From Sphagnum compactum (taxonomy: Eukaryota > Bryophyta > Sphagnopsida > Sphagnales): a stretch of 64,000 bases of DNA. Position 1 is the first letter of the stretch, and every line of letters starts with the position of its first letter. The notes under the pieces were generated by a model, which saw only the letters and a program-made list of their open reading frames with translations, made no database searches and was not told the DNA's origin. The stretch lies in assembly GCA_965153455.1 (NCBI GenBank), contig OZ234501.1, positions 12,028,001-12,092,000 of the forward strand, in the 5' to 3' direction. Made by a program: the position numbers and the translations under genes. Positions 23,581 through 34,962 of the stretch are shown here, piece by piece.

Positions 23581-25394
23581 TGTATCAAACTTATATTTAA
23601 CTAATTAATGTCTCTGTGAAAAGAATTTGGATCTCCAAGTTAAATTATAATTTTGCATCGTCTTATGCTGGGCAAATATATATAACAACAAGATTTGTTA
23701 GGCATTTTCACATGTTATTGTTAAACATGGGAAGGAAGGCAATGGTTTTCATCAAATGTTGGTGTTACATCATGTTTATAAATATTGCATACAACAACCT
23801 TATGGTTACAAAGGCTTCTTCTCATTGCTAAGTGTTCTCATTATCATTAATTGAAAAATAAGCATATTTATTTTTCATTTTCTTAGAAATATTAAAAACC
23901 TCACTTGGTTTGGTCTTATCATCCGCATAAGCCTTAATGCCAAGTGGCCAAATCCTTGTAACCTTAAACTTTGATTTTATGTTTTTTTCAACAAAGCTTA
24001 TTCCAATATGTAAATATTTAGCTACCTAGCATCACTTTGTTTAATTCAAGGTGATTGTTTTAAACCATGGTTTTTTTTAGTGTGGTTTAGAATTATTTGA
24101 AACTTTTTTAACATTTAGAGGTTAGAGGGCATGTGATGTTCAGTTCAAAGTCTTATGCTTGTTGTATTGTTACTAACATCACATTTGAGTCATGTCCATC
24201 AAAAATTAAAAGTTGACAATTGGTTTGAAAAATGCCACTTATTATAGACCTCTTGAGTAAAGAGATGAAATATTTGAATTTAAAAAGACATCATTGATGT
24301 TTTCTTTTACATCATCATGCAAATTCTTGGCCTACATAGTATGAAGTCATCTTTATGCATGTGTTCACCCTCAAAATGTAGAAGATAGGTTGAAATTTAC
24401 TAGTTACATTTATAGTGCACTTTAAATTCACAAAATTAGGGACATTAAACACACATGCAAAAGAGAATGAAACTAAAGTTTTTCTTGTCAAAAACCCCAC
24501 AAAACTTTTGTGTAATGCTCCTTGCCAAAAAAACATGTAATATGTACTATCCCAACCGTTCGTATAATAATTGTTTAAAAACATACCACGAACAAGTTCC
24601 ACCATTGGGTCCATTATGAAATCCAAAGCCTCTATGTATTCAATAAAATATTTTGCAAATCATCTATATTAGTTTTGTAAATTGATCAAACTCATTTTAA
24701 AATTATAAGCTTAGGATTAATTCATTATATAAGATCAATACTAAAGGTTACAAGAAAATGAAAGCATGGTAGAGTAAACAATTCAAAAAAATTGTGGTGT
24801 ATGTGAAGTAACCACAAAATTTACCATAAAATTGTTAAACATGTACAACATTTCTTAGAAACTTGGTGATGTTTTTCAAAATAAAACTCTGGGGACTTTG
24901 TAGCCCTATTTTTTCTCACCAAGTGTCAAGAATTTGTCGGATTTTTTTCGACTCCAATAGCTCTTTTGACATTTGAAAATGTCAAAAAAATAAAAATAAT
25001 TTATTGTTCAACATTTTTTGCATTGTAAAGAGGTCAAGATGTATTTATGAATCCAAAACCCAACTAAATTTTAATTTGGATGCAAAATTTATGGAATTAA
25101 ATGTGCAAATGATTTTTTAATCATTAACAAAACCAGATAATTACATAATAGGTTGGGCCAAACATCGACCACTTGTCGAAATTCATTATTTGTTTATTCC
25201 AATTGTTTATGTGGCATTCATTTGTAAAAGGTACTTGGCCCTTGCATCACATTTGGAAGATTTGTTTGAAAACCTCTTGTGGCAATAGTTCTGAAAGACG
25301 TAATAATCCCTTATAACTTAAATACTTTGATTAACAAATGACAAATTATATATTGGTTTTTTAAATTATGAAGTTACATATCATGTTATTGGCT
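23581..25394. other. AT-rich intergenic DNA, no gene seen
   Basis: Very AT-rich. The short open frames (such as 23616-23831 and 24315-24626) show no family resemblance and are probably chance or old transposon remains. Confidence 0.4.
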
Positions 25395-26250
25395 TGTCAT
25401 GACTTTAACTTGGGACTTATGATCAAGGTTAAGGCATGACTATGGGAAATGGGTTGGGAAAAGTGAAAGACATAAGGCATGAGAAGATCCCAAACACACT
25501 CCCTTGGGGAAAAGGAAGCACGTGAAATTGCAAGAAAGAAGAGCCCCCAAGCCTCCCAAGTGCAATCCCACTCTAGGTGTTTAGAAATTCTAAGCCTTTT
25601 GAATATATGGATCAAGGGTTGAAGGATCATACCTTGTCCAAATTGGGTTTTCTAAAACTATTGAAAAGGTCTTAAAAATTGTTATCGTCAAATGAAGTTG
25701 CATTATCAAAACAATGATGTGTAACATAAAATATGGCCATTTCAAGGGTCAAGAATGAGAATGTCAAAATGATTCAAGAGTTTCATTTAAATGATGTTTT
25801 GAAGAGTTGAATCAATTTTGATTGAAGATCTTGATACAATGTTGGAAAGTTCTTTCCAAAGGCTAAAATATAAATTCAGATAACATCAAATTTAAATGTC
25901 ACATCATGATGTTTTAGCCCTTGAATATTAAAGATTGATAACTTAATAAAATTAGGAATCTCATTTCAAACTTTGACATTTTATGTCATTTCAATGTAGC
26001 CCCTTGTGAGGAGGTGAAAAGTATATTTCAAAAAGGTTATTTTCCACCAATATCACTTCACAGACTTGGGCATGCATCAAATTTGTTGGCCAAACCTAAT
26101 TATATCCAAATCATCGTGAATGGGTTCGACATTACACAATAACTAATTTTAGCTTGCATAATCCACATCACCAAATTAAGTTTAATAGCCAAATCATTAA
26201 ACACAATGATAAACACTATTAAAATTAATCATGTTTATACTTGTGAGTAG
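25395..26250 (-). repeat. Dispersed TG...CA repeat, family R1, copy 3 (decayed)
   Basis: It begins TGTCATGACTTTAACTTGG, matching the start of copy 1, and keeps the order of landmarks: GATCAAGG, then TGTTGGAAAGTTC..., then CAATGTAGCCCCTTG, then the segment matching 1260-1310. It is much more diverged than copies 1 and 2. The 3' limit is uncertain. Confidence 0.45.
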
Positions 26251-26806
26251 TATTTTTTCTTTGGCAAAATTTCACCAAGTGGTAAACTCCCAATGGGCCT
26301 TTCTACATGCATGTGTTAAATCCCAAGGTTTCAAGGTCTTCAATTTGCCAAAATCTAAACTATTTGATGTAGGGTTTGTTGTGCTCTTGATTGTGCAATT
26401 GGAGGGCATTACACAAGGGTCAAAGTTGTCCCATTGAGTGTAGCCTCCACTCACTTTTTATCTTGTCAATGTCAACAAACATTTGTTTAACATCACTTCC
26501 ATCACCTCCCCCTTTCCATTTTTTGAAGATTTATAACCATTCCTCCTTACTATTTTGTGAATTCACATTGTAGCCTTTCTTCAACCTTGCATCCTTTTAT
26601 ATTGCATCCATTTTTTGTTATGTTGTTGAAGTTTGCTAGGTCTTCTTTAGGTAAAATAATATAGGAGATTAACACCTTTCATTAATAAGAAGGATCTCGT
26701 GTTAGAATTATGGTTTGAGTGTGAAAGACTTTGTAATGTTTCATATGCATTATGAAAACTAGTCTAAGGAGTGGCATGAAAATCTTTGCCTTTTCATGGT
26801 GTTGGA

Positions 26807-27850
26807 TTACAGACCATTGTAAGTGTCACAAACACAAAAACAACCAAGTTTACATGATTTCTTAATAAAGACAAAAACAAAGGTAGGCCTAGTTCCAAAT
26901 TTAAATTGTGAAACAAGAAAAACAAAAATAAGAACACAACACGTGTAAAACAAGATTTCAACAAGATTTTATTACAAGAAGGAAATAAGAACAAAACAAG
27001 GTTATGACCAAAAAAAAAACCCAAAATTGGTGTTGAACAAATTAAAAGTAATGGGGAATTTTACTCTTATTTATACATATTGGGCACGTAATTCAAATAA
27101 GTTTCTTAAAAAACTTCCAACCTAAATGTGGCCCATGTGCATTCATGTGTGGCCCATATGTACCCCGTGAATTATGAATGGCTTAAGACTCAACTATGAA
27201 TGAACTAAGATTCAGTGAACTAAAAATTAACTAAAGGCGAATTAAAAGTTAATTAGAGGTGAATTGGAAATGAATTAAAAGTTAACTACGAATAAACTAA
27301 GCATTAAAAAAATGAAGTCAAAGTGAGTTAAAAGTTAATTACAAGTGAACTAAACATTAATTAAAAATGAACTAAAAGTGAACTAATAATTAACTAGAAT
27401 TGAATTCAAAATGAATTAAAATTTAACTACAAGTGAATTAAGTGTTAACTATAAATAAATTAAAAGTGAACTATATGTTAATTAAAGTGAATTGAAAATG
27501 AATTAAAAGTTAACCACAAATGAACTAAATGCTAATTAAAGTGAACTAAAAATGAACTAAAAGATGACTACAAATGAATTAAGTGTTAATTAAAATGAAC
27601 TAAAAATTAATTGCAAGTGAATTAAATGTTAACTAAAACTGAATTGAAAGTGAACTAAAAGTGAACTAGAAGTGAATTAAGACTTAACTAAAAATGAATT
27701 AAAAGTTAATTAAAAGTGAATTAAAAATGAATTAAAACTTAACTAAAAGCTAACTAAAAATGAACTAAAATTAAATACAAGTTCACTACAAGTCATAGAT
27801 GAACATTTTATGAATGAATTCCATGGCGTTGACATTCATGATAACAAGGG
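26807..27850. repeat. Family R2, copy iii, with an expanded internal array
   Basis: It has the family's A-rich start (CACAAACACAAAAACAACCA) and TTTTACTCTTATTTATACAT core. Its tail is expanded into about 600 bp of degenerate short repeats (27180-27780) built on GAACTAAAAGTTAA/GAATTAAAAGTGAA motifs with a period of about 11-22 bp. Confidence 0.6.
27180..27780. repeat. Degenerate short tandem array (GAACTAAAAGTTAA-like)
   Basis: Dozens of near-copies of [GA]A[AC]TAAAAGT[TG]AA are spaced 11-22 bp apart on one strand. The same motif occurs only a few times in copy i (22730-22870), so the array was expanded here. No coding potential. Confidence 0.75.
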
Positions 27851-28359
27851 TGTGTGCAATGGAGTTTACGAAATGCAAATTGCAAATAAAGTTCCCCCTT
27901 TTCTTCCTAAGGCTGCATGGATCTTACATAGAGACCTTCCTAGTCTTTACATTACGTAGAGGTACAATGTTCATTGTGTTTTGACATGTTTGTAAACGTT
28001 ACGTAACTTAAGTCAAATTCGAGTGGAATTTAATGTTTTAGAAAACCTTGTTCAAGGTTTTTGTAATTGTAGTCTTTGTTTTTTTTTTTGTTTTATGCAT
28101 CTTTTGTTTGATTTCACAATTAACCTCTTACAATCACTTTTGGGTTTTGAATATAAGTTCTTTTTTAATGCCAAAGGCCAAATCCAATATACCACAATTT
28201 TGTCATCTAATTTTTTTTTCGTATTTGATCTTTTATCACCATCATCATCTCTTGTTCTTGTTAAACCCTTTCTTGATCTTGATATTAAACTTAGAGGGCC
28301 AAAATTAGAAAATATTTTTTAAAAATTGTAGGAATAGGAATGGGAATTGAATTGTGTTT

Positions 28360-30040
28360 TCCAAGAAATGTGGGTTACAAAATTGGCATGGGTTGAGGTA
28401 GTGGTAAGGTGTGATGGGAAATTGATTATGGTTCATTGCAAAGTGTGCAATGAGATCAAAGGTAGGGAAAAAATTTTGGTGCATAAGTTTAACAATTTGT
28501 AAAAATGTGCATGTAGGCAAAAATGCAAGGTTGCATGCCCTAGATGTGTTGTGGGCTATTATTTCATGTCAACAAAAGGCCAAAATGTGAAAATTGAACA
28601 TGGATCAAAACATTGTTGATGAGTTGATTTGTGTTGGTGGAATTGCTACAAATAGGAAGCACAAGTTCATTCAATTTGTTGCCATTTTTTGAGTCTTGAA
28701 ACTTGATTGACCCTTAACAAATTCTTAAAACACATGCTTGAACTATTGAAGGTGAAGAAATGTTATGCAAGCATTGATCTAACTCCATTGGTTAGCAAAT
28801 GTTTAAAACCATGCATTGGATTGTCATCAAATCAATTGAAGTTGTTGTGTAAAAAGCCAAATACCTTGTTGTTGGTTATGATGAAATTACAAAAATAGAT
28901 AATCAAGCTCGGTGTAGTGTGCAAGCTTGAGTTATTGACGATTTCAAAAGGATGCCATTGTTGCTAAATCTTGAAGGGGTGGTTGGCGAAGGTTTTGCAT
29001 ATAATCTCACCGCACTAATTTTGAGGTCTTTGATGGAATATGGGAGTTTAATAGTTGAATATATTGTTAGCAAAATGGTTTGTTTTGATTCAAATGGGGT
29101 TGTAATGTTCACTAATATGCATACAAGTGTTGCTACTTAGTCAAGGTTTAAATTTGCACATTTTTATATATGGCACATTAGATTAACCTAGCTGTGTAGA
29201 CTATTTATGTTTTGCGCTTGGTTTTAAAACTGGAAGGGTTGTTGCAGACTACTTACACCTATTTTTCATTTTCAACAAAAAGGCATTTTAAGCTAATGTA
29301 AAGACCAAATGGATTCCATGTTTTCCCTTACTAAGTGGGTTCTTACAAAATATCAAACTTTGGTGGTGAAGATGAATGATGACATGACCATAGTGGCAAC
29401 ACCAAAAACACATATAGGGTATTTCTATGACATTGAGGTGATCATGGGTTTGATTTACATCATGGGATTATTGGAGGGAGTCCATGTGCTCATCAAATTT
29501 GCACATGGACAAGACACATCAAGTTGAATCCTCATGTTGAGGAAATGTTTTAGAAGCATTTGGTCTTGTTAAATGCTCACTTTTGTTTTAAGAAATTCAT
29601 TACAAAGATTGATTGGGTGAAGATACTTGCCTTTTGCAATGAAAGGAAACTTGGTCTTTCAACTTCTATTTTCAAAATTACTATGTTGAACAATCATTTG
29701 TTGTTTTAAACCCCCACCAACGTGTAACCCTATATTTTGGGTATGGTCTAAACTAGTAACCTCTTACAATATCAACTTTATAAATATTTTGCATTGGTAG
29801 AGCTTTATGTAGTTATGAATTTACGGAGAGTAAAAGATGAATGCTACTTCTCCACCTTCTCATTCATTGAAATCCAAGTTGCAAAATTGACTAATCACAC
29901 ATTTGAATTTGATTGTGAGAGTGTTTATGTAGGAGCATTACAATTTTGAGACTTTTCCTTAAGGACACCATCAAGGGTTGGGTAGATAATAAGGTGAAAT
30001 ATGTAATGGATTGTTACAAAATTTGCAACTTTAGTTAATA
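28360..30040 (+). pseudogene. Decayed hAT-like transposase (copy A)
   Basis: Fragments in shifting frames line up in the order expected of a plant hAT-type transposase of the ZNF862/KIAA1586-like group. They are a Cys-rich N-terminal finger region (HCKVCNEIKGREKILVHKF, about 28430-28490), a DEIT-containing stretch near 28875-28950, LLNLEGVVGEGFAYNLTALI (from about 28958), SLTKWVLTKYQTLVVKMNDD (about 29320-29380), and a C-terminal hAT dimerisation-like remnant (RRVKDECYFSTFSFI, about 29825-29870). Many stops and frameshifts interrupt it. Its partner is the element at 55783-60130. No terminal inverted repeats were identified, and the family call is from remembered resemblance. Confidence 0.6.
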
Positions 30041-31061
30041 GTTTATGGTGCAAGGTTTTTAGTGGTTCTATTGCATTATTAATTTGTAATGGCATGAAGA
30101 TGTAGCTGTTGGCAACAAAAACATTTTAGTTTGATACCTTATGTATGCCAATTTTTTGCCAGGCTCGTAGCAAAAATACAAACTAATGGAAGTTTGATTT
30201 TCACCCCAGTTTCTTTGGCTTTGTTGAATGTGTTTTTCTCTAGAATTTTTAACATTGCATGATTGTTGGTCTATTTATACTCCTAGTGAATATTGGGTTA
30301 AATGTTTTGCAATTGTTTATGCAACTTGTATTGGTAGTACATACTAATGTGGGCATGCAAATATGGTTTTAATGTGCATGGCTTGTGTAAGACTAAACAA
30401 GGCTGCATTGGGCAAAATCCAAAAGCATGAGGTTCAACCCCACAACCCCGAATCCATTAATTTTCTTGGTCTTCTTGTGGTGTTTTGTTTTATCACGAAG
30501 TGGAATTGAGGTTACATTCATGGTGTTTGTTTTAGTTTAGATCTTCATTGTTGAACTCTTATTTCCAAGTTCACAAGATTGCCAAAAGTTTCAGTGCAAC
30601 GTGTAAATGCTCATCACATTCCATGTTTTTCCATCTATTTGATCACCAAACAAATTGCCACTTAAAACATGGTTACACCAATGCACATTATCACTTGCTC
30701 TTGAACATTACCACCCATAATCAATTACTTCAATGCATAAGTAGTTACAATTTGCCTCACTAATATTCATGTTAGCTAAAGGCACTTACCATTGGCATTT
30801 CCAACAGAGCACCCATAGGCAACTCTTCTCCTATTCCAAACTGACCCAAAGCTAAGGCAATCCTCTCAAAGACTCTACCCACCACAAGACCAAACCCAAC
30901 AAACACTGGAATAAAAATATTGGAATAAACATAAAGCAATATGGTAAATTCTTGTGAAATTGTTGGTTTTTAGAGTTTAAAAAGAAACAATTACCATATT
31001 TAATCGGCAATCTCATAATTTGTCAGTTGCTTCACCTGCTGTTAAAAAAAAAATTCGGTTT

Positions 31062-34000
31062 TCACTCCACAACTTCAATCAAGGAGGGCTCATAGTCCTT
31101 GGGTGCTTCAAACCCATGTAAGTTGATGAATGTGGCAGCAACGTTTGCCAATCCTGCAGTTGGCAGATCAGTCCTGAATTGAACACCCTTCAGTAGACCA
31201 GGTCCTCCTATCGCAATGGGTACCTGTAAAATAGGAGTGAATCATCATCACTGGAAGATTATGTCATAGAATGTGGTGAAGAAAATGACATAATCTGCCA
31301 CCCTGGAACTAGATGGTGGAATTGTTTTCCTTTCCTTACCGGTGCACATGTGTGTGATGTCAAGATCTGATATTTGCCCTGCTTGTCTTTCATGGGCTCG
31401 CCTGTTTTGGAGTTTCTTTTCACCATGTCCTCCGCATTACCATGGTCAGCTGTTATCAAGAAGATACCTCCAACCTTTTCTGTTGCCTCAAGCATAAGCT
31501 GCACAACAAAACAGACCACCACATGATGATGATCAAACGACTGTCAAGATAGAAAAATCTCCAACAGTATCACTATGTAAGCATCACGACTTCAATAACA
31601 AATAAACATGACCTTCTAGACCATACTTCTTTTTGGTGTCACATCCTGGTGACAAAAAAAGTAAACTGGGAAATATTCTGCCTCATTTTGCGCCCAAAAT
31701 GCTTTATTTTTCATTGCAAAATCCAATAATTCAAGTTGTGGAGAAAAAGGTAGGCTGTAACTTGGGAGGGAAAAAAAAAAAGACCTGAATCGCCTTATCA
31801 ACAACAGAACAGCCAACAATAGTGGCATCAAGATCTCCTGTATGACCCACCATATCTCCATTGGGCAAATTTACTCGTACCTGCAGCCATGACAAAACAA
31901 CCCATTTACAGCTTTGAAAGTATTTCAACTCATTCTGGCTCTAGAAGTTCCAATTCTCAACAATTTTCTATTTCTCAACATTTTCCTTTTTTTAGGGGGT
32001 TTGATGAGGGATGTCTTTAATATAACAACCATATTGCTCTGTTGAAAAAAGCTCTAAAATTACAGCGAAAAAGACACTGTGGTATATCACCAATGTTGGT
32101 TTTGTGAAAAGGGGAATGGCTTACCTGGTCCCATTTGCCACTGTGAAGAGCTTCACAGGCTTTCTCGGCAATGGCCATAGCTTTCATTTCAGGTTTCACA
32201 TTGAAGCTGATACCTTGATCACTTGGGATCTCAACATATTCCTCCAATGTCTCACTGAACTGACCAGACCGATTACCATTCCAAACAAATGTAACATGGC
32301 CAAATTTCACAGTCTCACTGCACCAGACACACAATGGCACCACCACCACCCAAAATGGTCACACAATTACTTACACAATGGCGCAAAGCAACTCGCAACT
32401 CTCTTCTTTTCCTGTAAGAATTGGTCACAAATGCAAGGAAAACAGAGCACAGCTGAAGCATCCTTAATCATGTGGTGTTTACAGCCTTGGATAGAAGGGT
32501 AATGGGGCGCAGAAGATTTCACCTGCATGCAAATGTCCTAACGCCATTATGGACCAAATATTCGCCTGAAGTCTCTCCGATATGGGGTGGTGCCACCAAA
32601 TAGTGTTTAGGAAGCTTGATTTCAGCATCATACTCTAGCATACCCGCATACTTGATCTTTGGGACTCGGACTCGATCAAACTTATCAAACTCCTCAAATT
32701 CAAATGCCTTGGCTGCCATCACCATCCTGTCTGCTCGGAAGTTGAAGGTGATCACTGCATCTCCATCTACGATTGGCCCAACAGGCTTGCCTTCATCATC
32801 AACAATCACAAATGGTGGGTAGTACTGGTCATTCAGTTTGGGATCGTTTTCCTTGAGCGTCTTCAAAGCTTCAAGACAGCTTTTAAACTGATGAGGAGCT
32901 TCACCCAACACTTGTGCATCCCATCCTCGCTTCACCACCCCCCAGTCATTCTGCGAGCAAAACACAGATCAACCAATCATGGGATGCAGTTTTGCCAATC
33001 AACACAAAAAGGTGCACAGCAATACTCCAAACAGAGATCAAATCCATGAAGAAATGCACACAGTTCTTCTTTGTTTTAGGGTTTAGGGTTGAAGAATGCA
33101 TGTCATTCTGCAAAAATGCACATTGTTGCTCTTCTTCTTGCCTTTTAATGTTTAGGGGTTGAAAGGAAAACAAATTAGGTACCTCATAGCGGTCCATGGT
33201 TACAGCCATACGGCCACCACCAGAAGCAATCCGTGCATCAACTCCACGCTTTCGCAAATCTTCCAAGTCATGTTCAAGCATTGTAACATAGTCACGGCTG
33301 GAGCCTTCTCGAACATCTCGACCATCAGTAAGAACATGGACTCGGATTTTCTTGAACCCTTGATCTGCACATCCTTTTAGAAGAGCCTGAACAACAAGAA
33401 ACAATGAGATTGAATGATACATCAAAAACTAACTTCCAATTGCAGCCTGTTAAGTACCAACTCAAAGCAAAAGCTAATTTTCAAAGTGCAGAGAGCACAA
33501 TGCAATAAAAAACCTCTGAGAAGGAAAGAAAGAAAGAGAGCCTGAAATCAGTGCAGTCCATGAAATCATTCATTGCCACAAATGTGCAGAAATAACGAGA
33601 GTCTGAAATTGGCAAAGAAGTCCATGAAATCATTGTCGCAATGTGCAAAAAGAGAGTCTTACAGCAGCAGGGGAGGGTCCATGAATCATTCATTGCCACA
33701 ACATGCAGAAAGACAGAGTCGGGAATCAGTGGAGTCCATGAAATCATTCATTGTCACAAAATGCAGAACAAGAGTCTGAAATTGGCAGAGTCCATGAATC
33801 ATTCATTGTCACAAAATGCAGAAGAAGAGTCTGAAATCAGCAGAGTTCATGAATTCATTGGTCACAACATGCAGAAAGAGAGTCTGAAATCAGCAGCAGA
33901 GTTGATGGATGCCCATCATCATGAACACAAAATCATGCAGAAAGAGAGTTGGAAATTGGCAGAGTTCTGACCATGCCCATCAACAACAACAACAACAAAA

Positions 34001-34962
34001 CCATGCAGAAAGAAAGAGAGAGAAAGGGAGAGAGTCTGAAATCAGAGACGATGATGAGGCCCAAGAGTGAGTTCATCAACAAAGAACCTGGAGCTGGTTG
34101 TATCGAGAATGCACACCACCGTCACTCAGAAGACCTATCAAGTGAATTGTGCCGTTTGGTTGTGCTTCTTTCAAGTACTTGAAACCCTCACCCTCATAGA
34201 TCAAGCCTGTTTCAATTGCCGTATCCACAAGAGCTGCCCTGCTCCAAGTCACCACCAAAACCACCTCAGATCAACATTCTCTCTCTCCCTCTCTCATGCT
34301 GTGTACAGATTTGCTGCAAATGCGGTGGAAAATTTCCATTCCCAAAGTCAAACTAACAAACAATCAATCAAAAAAACAAAACATTTAAAGATTCTTGGAC
34401 TTGGGGGTTTCTTCTTCTAACCCACCCTTGCTTGAAGATGCGTCCAGCACCAAGAGCATTATGGCCCACCTCACTGTTCCCCATATCATCCTCAGTAGGT
34501 AACCCGACTGCAGGTCCATGCGCCTTCAATAGCCTCCATCGCTCAGGTGCCGTCTGCAACAGCAACAACAAAACCCTGAGTCTCTCCCCTCACCCACCAT
34601 CAAACCAAAGATGACAAAATTTGGTGTGGGAAAAACAAAACAGAGCACAAAATATGGCAATCCTCCAAGAGAAGACAAGATGCAAAAGAGGAAGAGCTAT
34701 ATGGAAACCCATTAGAACTGGAAGCAGACAGGCAGATGATGGAAAAAGAAGGGGTGGGTGGGCACTGAGGAGTGGAAAAATCTTTGTTCCTCACCGTCTT
34801 CAGATGATCCATGATGGGAGTCTTGGCAACAGCGATGGCATTGAACTGATCCGCAATCTGTTCACCCCACCCATCCAAGATGATGAGCATCAGTTTCTTG
34901 CCCTTCTGTAGCTTGTCATGAGCAGGCAGAACCCATTTCTCCGCTCCTCCTTCTGATGGCAT
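31062..34962 (-). CDS. PGM: 2,3-bisphosphoglycerate-independent phosphoglycerate mutase, copy A
   Basis: A glycolytic/gluconeogenic enzyme that interconverts 3- and 2-phosphoglycerate in the plant cytosol, with divalent metal and a phosphoserine intermediate. Nine minus-strand exons: 34795-34962, 34426-34553, 34088-34238, 33183-33386, 32523-32950, 32125-32317, 31785-31880, 31340-31498, 31062-31223. Total 1689 bp = 562 residues, the usual plant length. It starts [10 protein letters not shown]. Metal-site ILDGWGE is in exon 1, catalytic Ser83 in [15 protein letters not shown] (exon 2), LTDGRDV in exon 4, FNFRADR in exon 5, DMVGHTGD in exon 7 and TADHGNAED in exon 8. It ends LIEVVE. All active-site motifs are intact. 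A telo-box (CCCTAAACCCTAAA, about 35039-35052) sits in the leader, as is common for plant growth-related genes. Paralogue of the gene at 49765-53393. Confidence 0.96.
33530..33990. repeat. Intronic minisatellite in PGM copy A, ~55-64-bp unit
   Basis: GTCCATGAAATCATTCATTG-like sequence recurs at 33556, 33620, 33677, 33734 and 33790 and more weakly at 33845, each followed by a GCAGAAAGAGAGTCTGAAAT-like segment. The array lies wholly in intron 3 (33387-34087) and explains several plus-strand open frames with similar peptides. It is absent from the matching intron of copy B. Confidence 0.85.
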
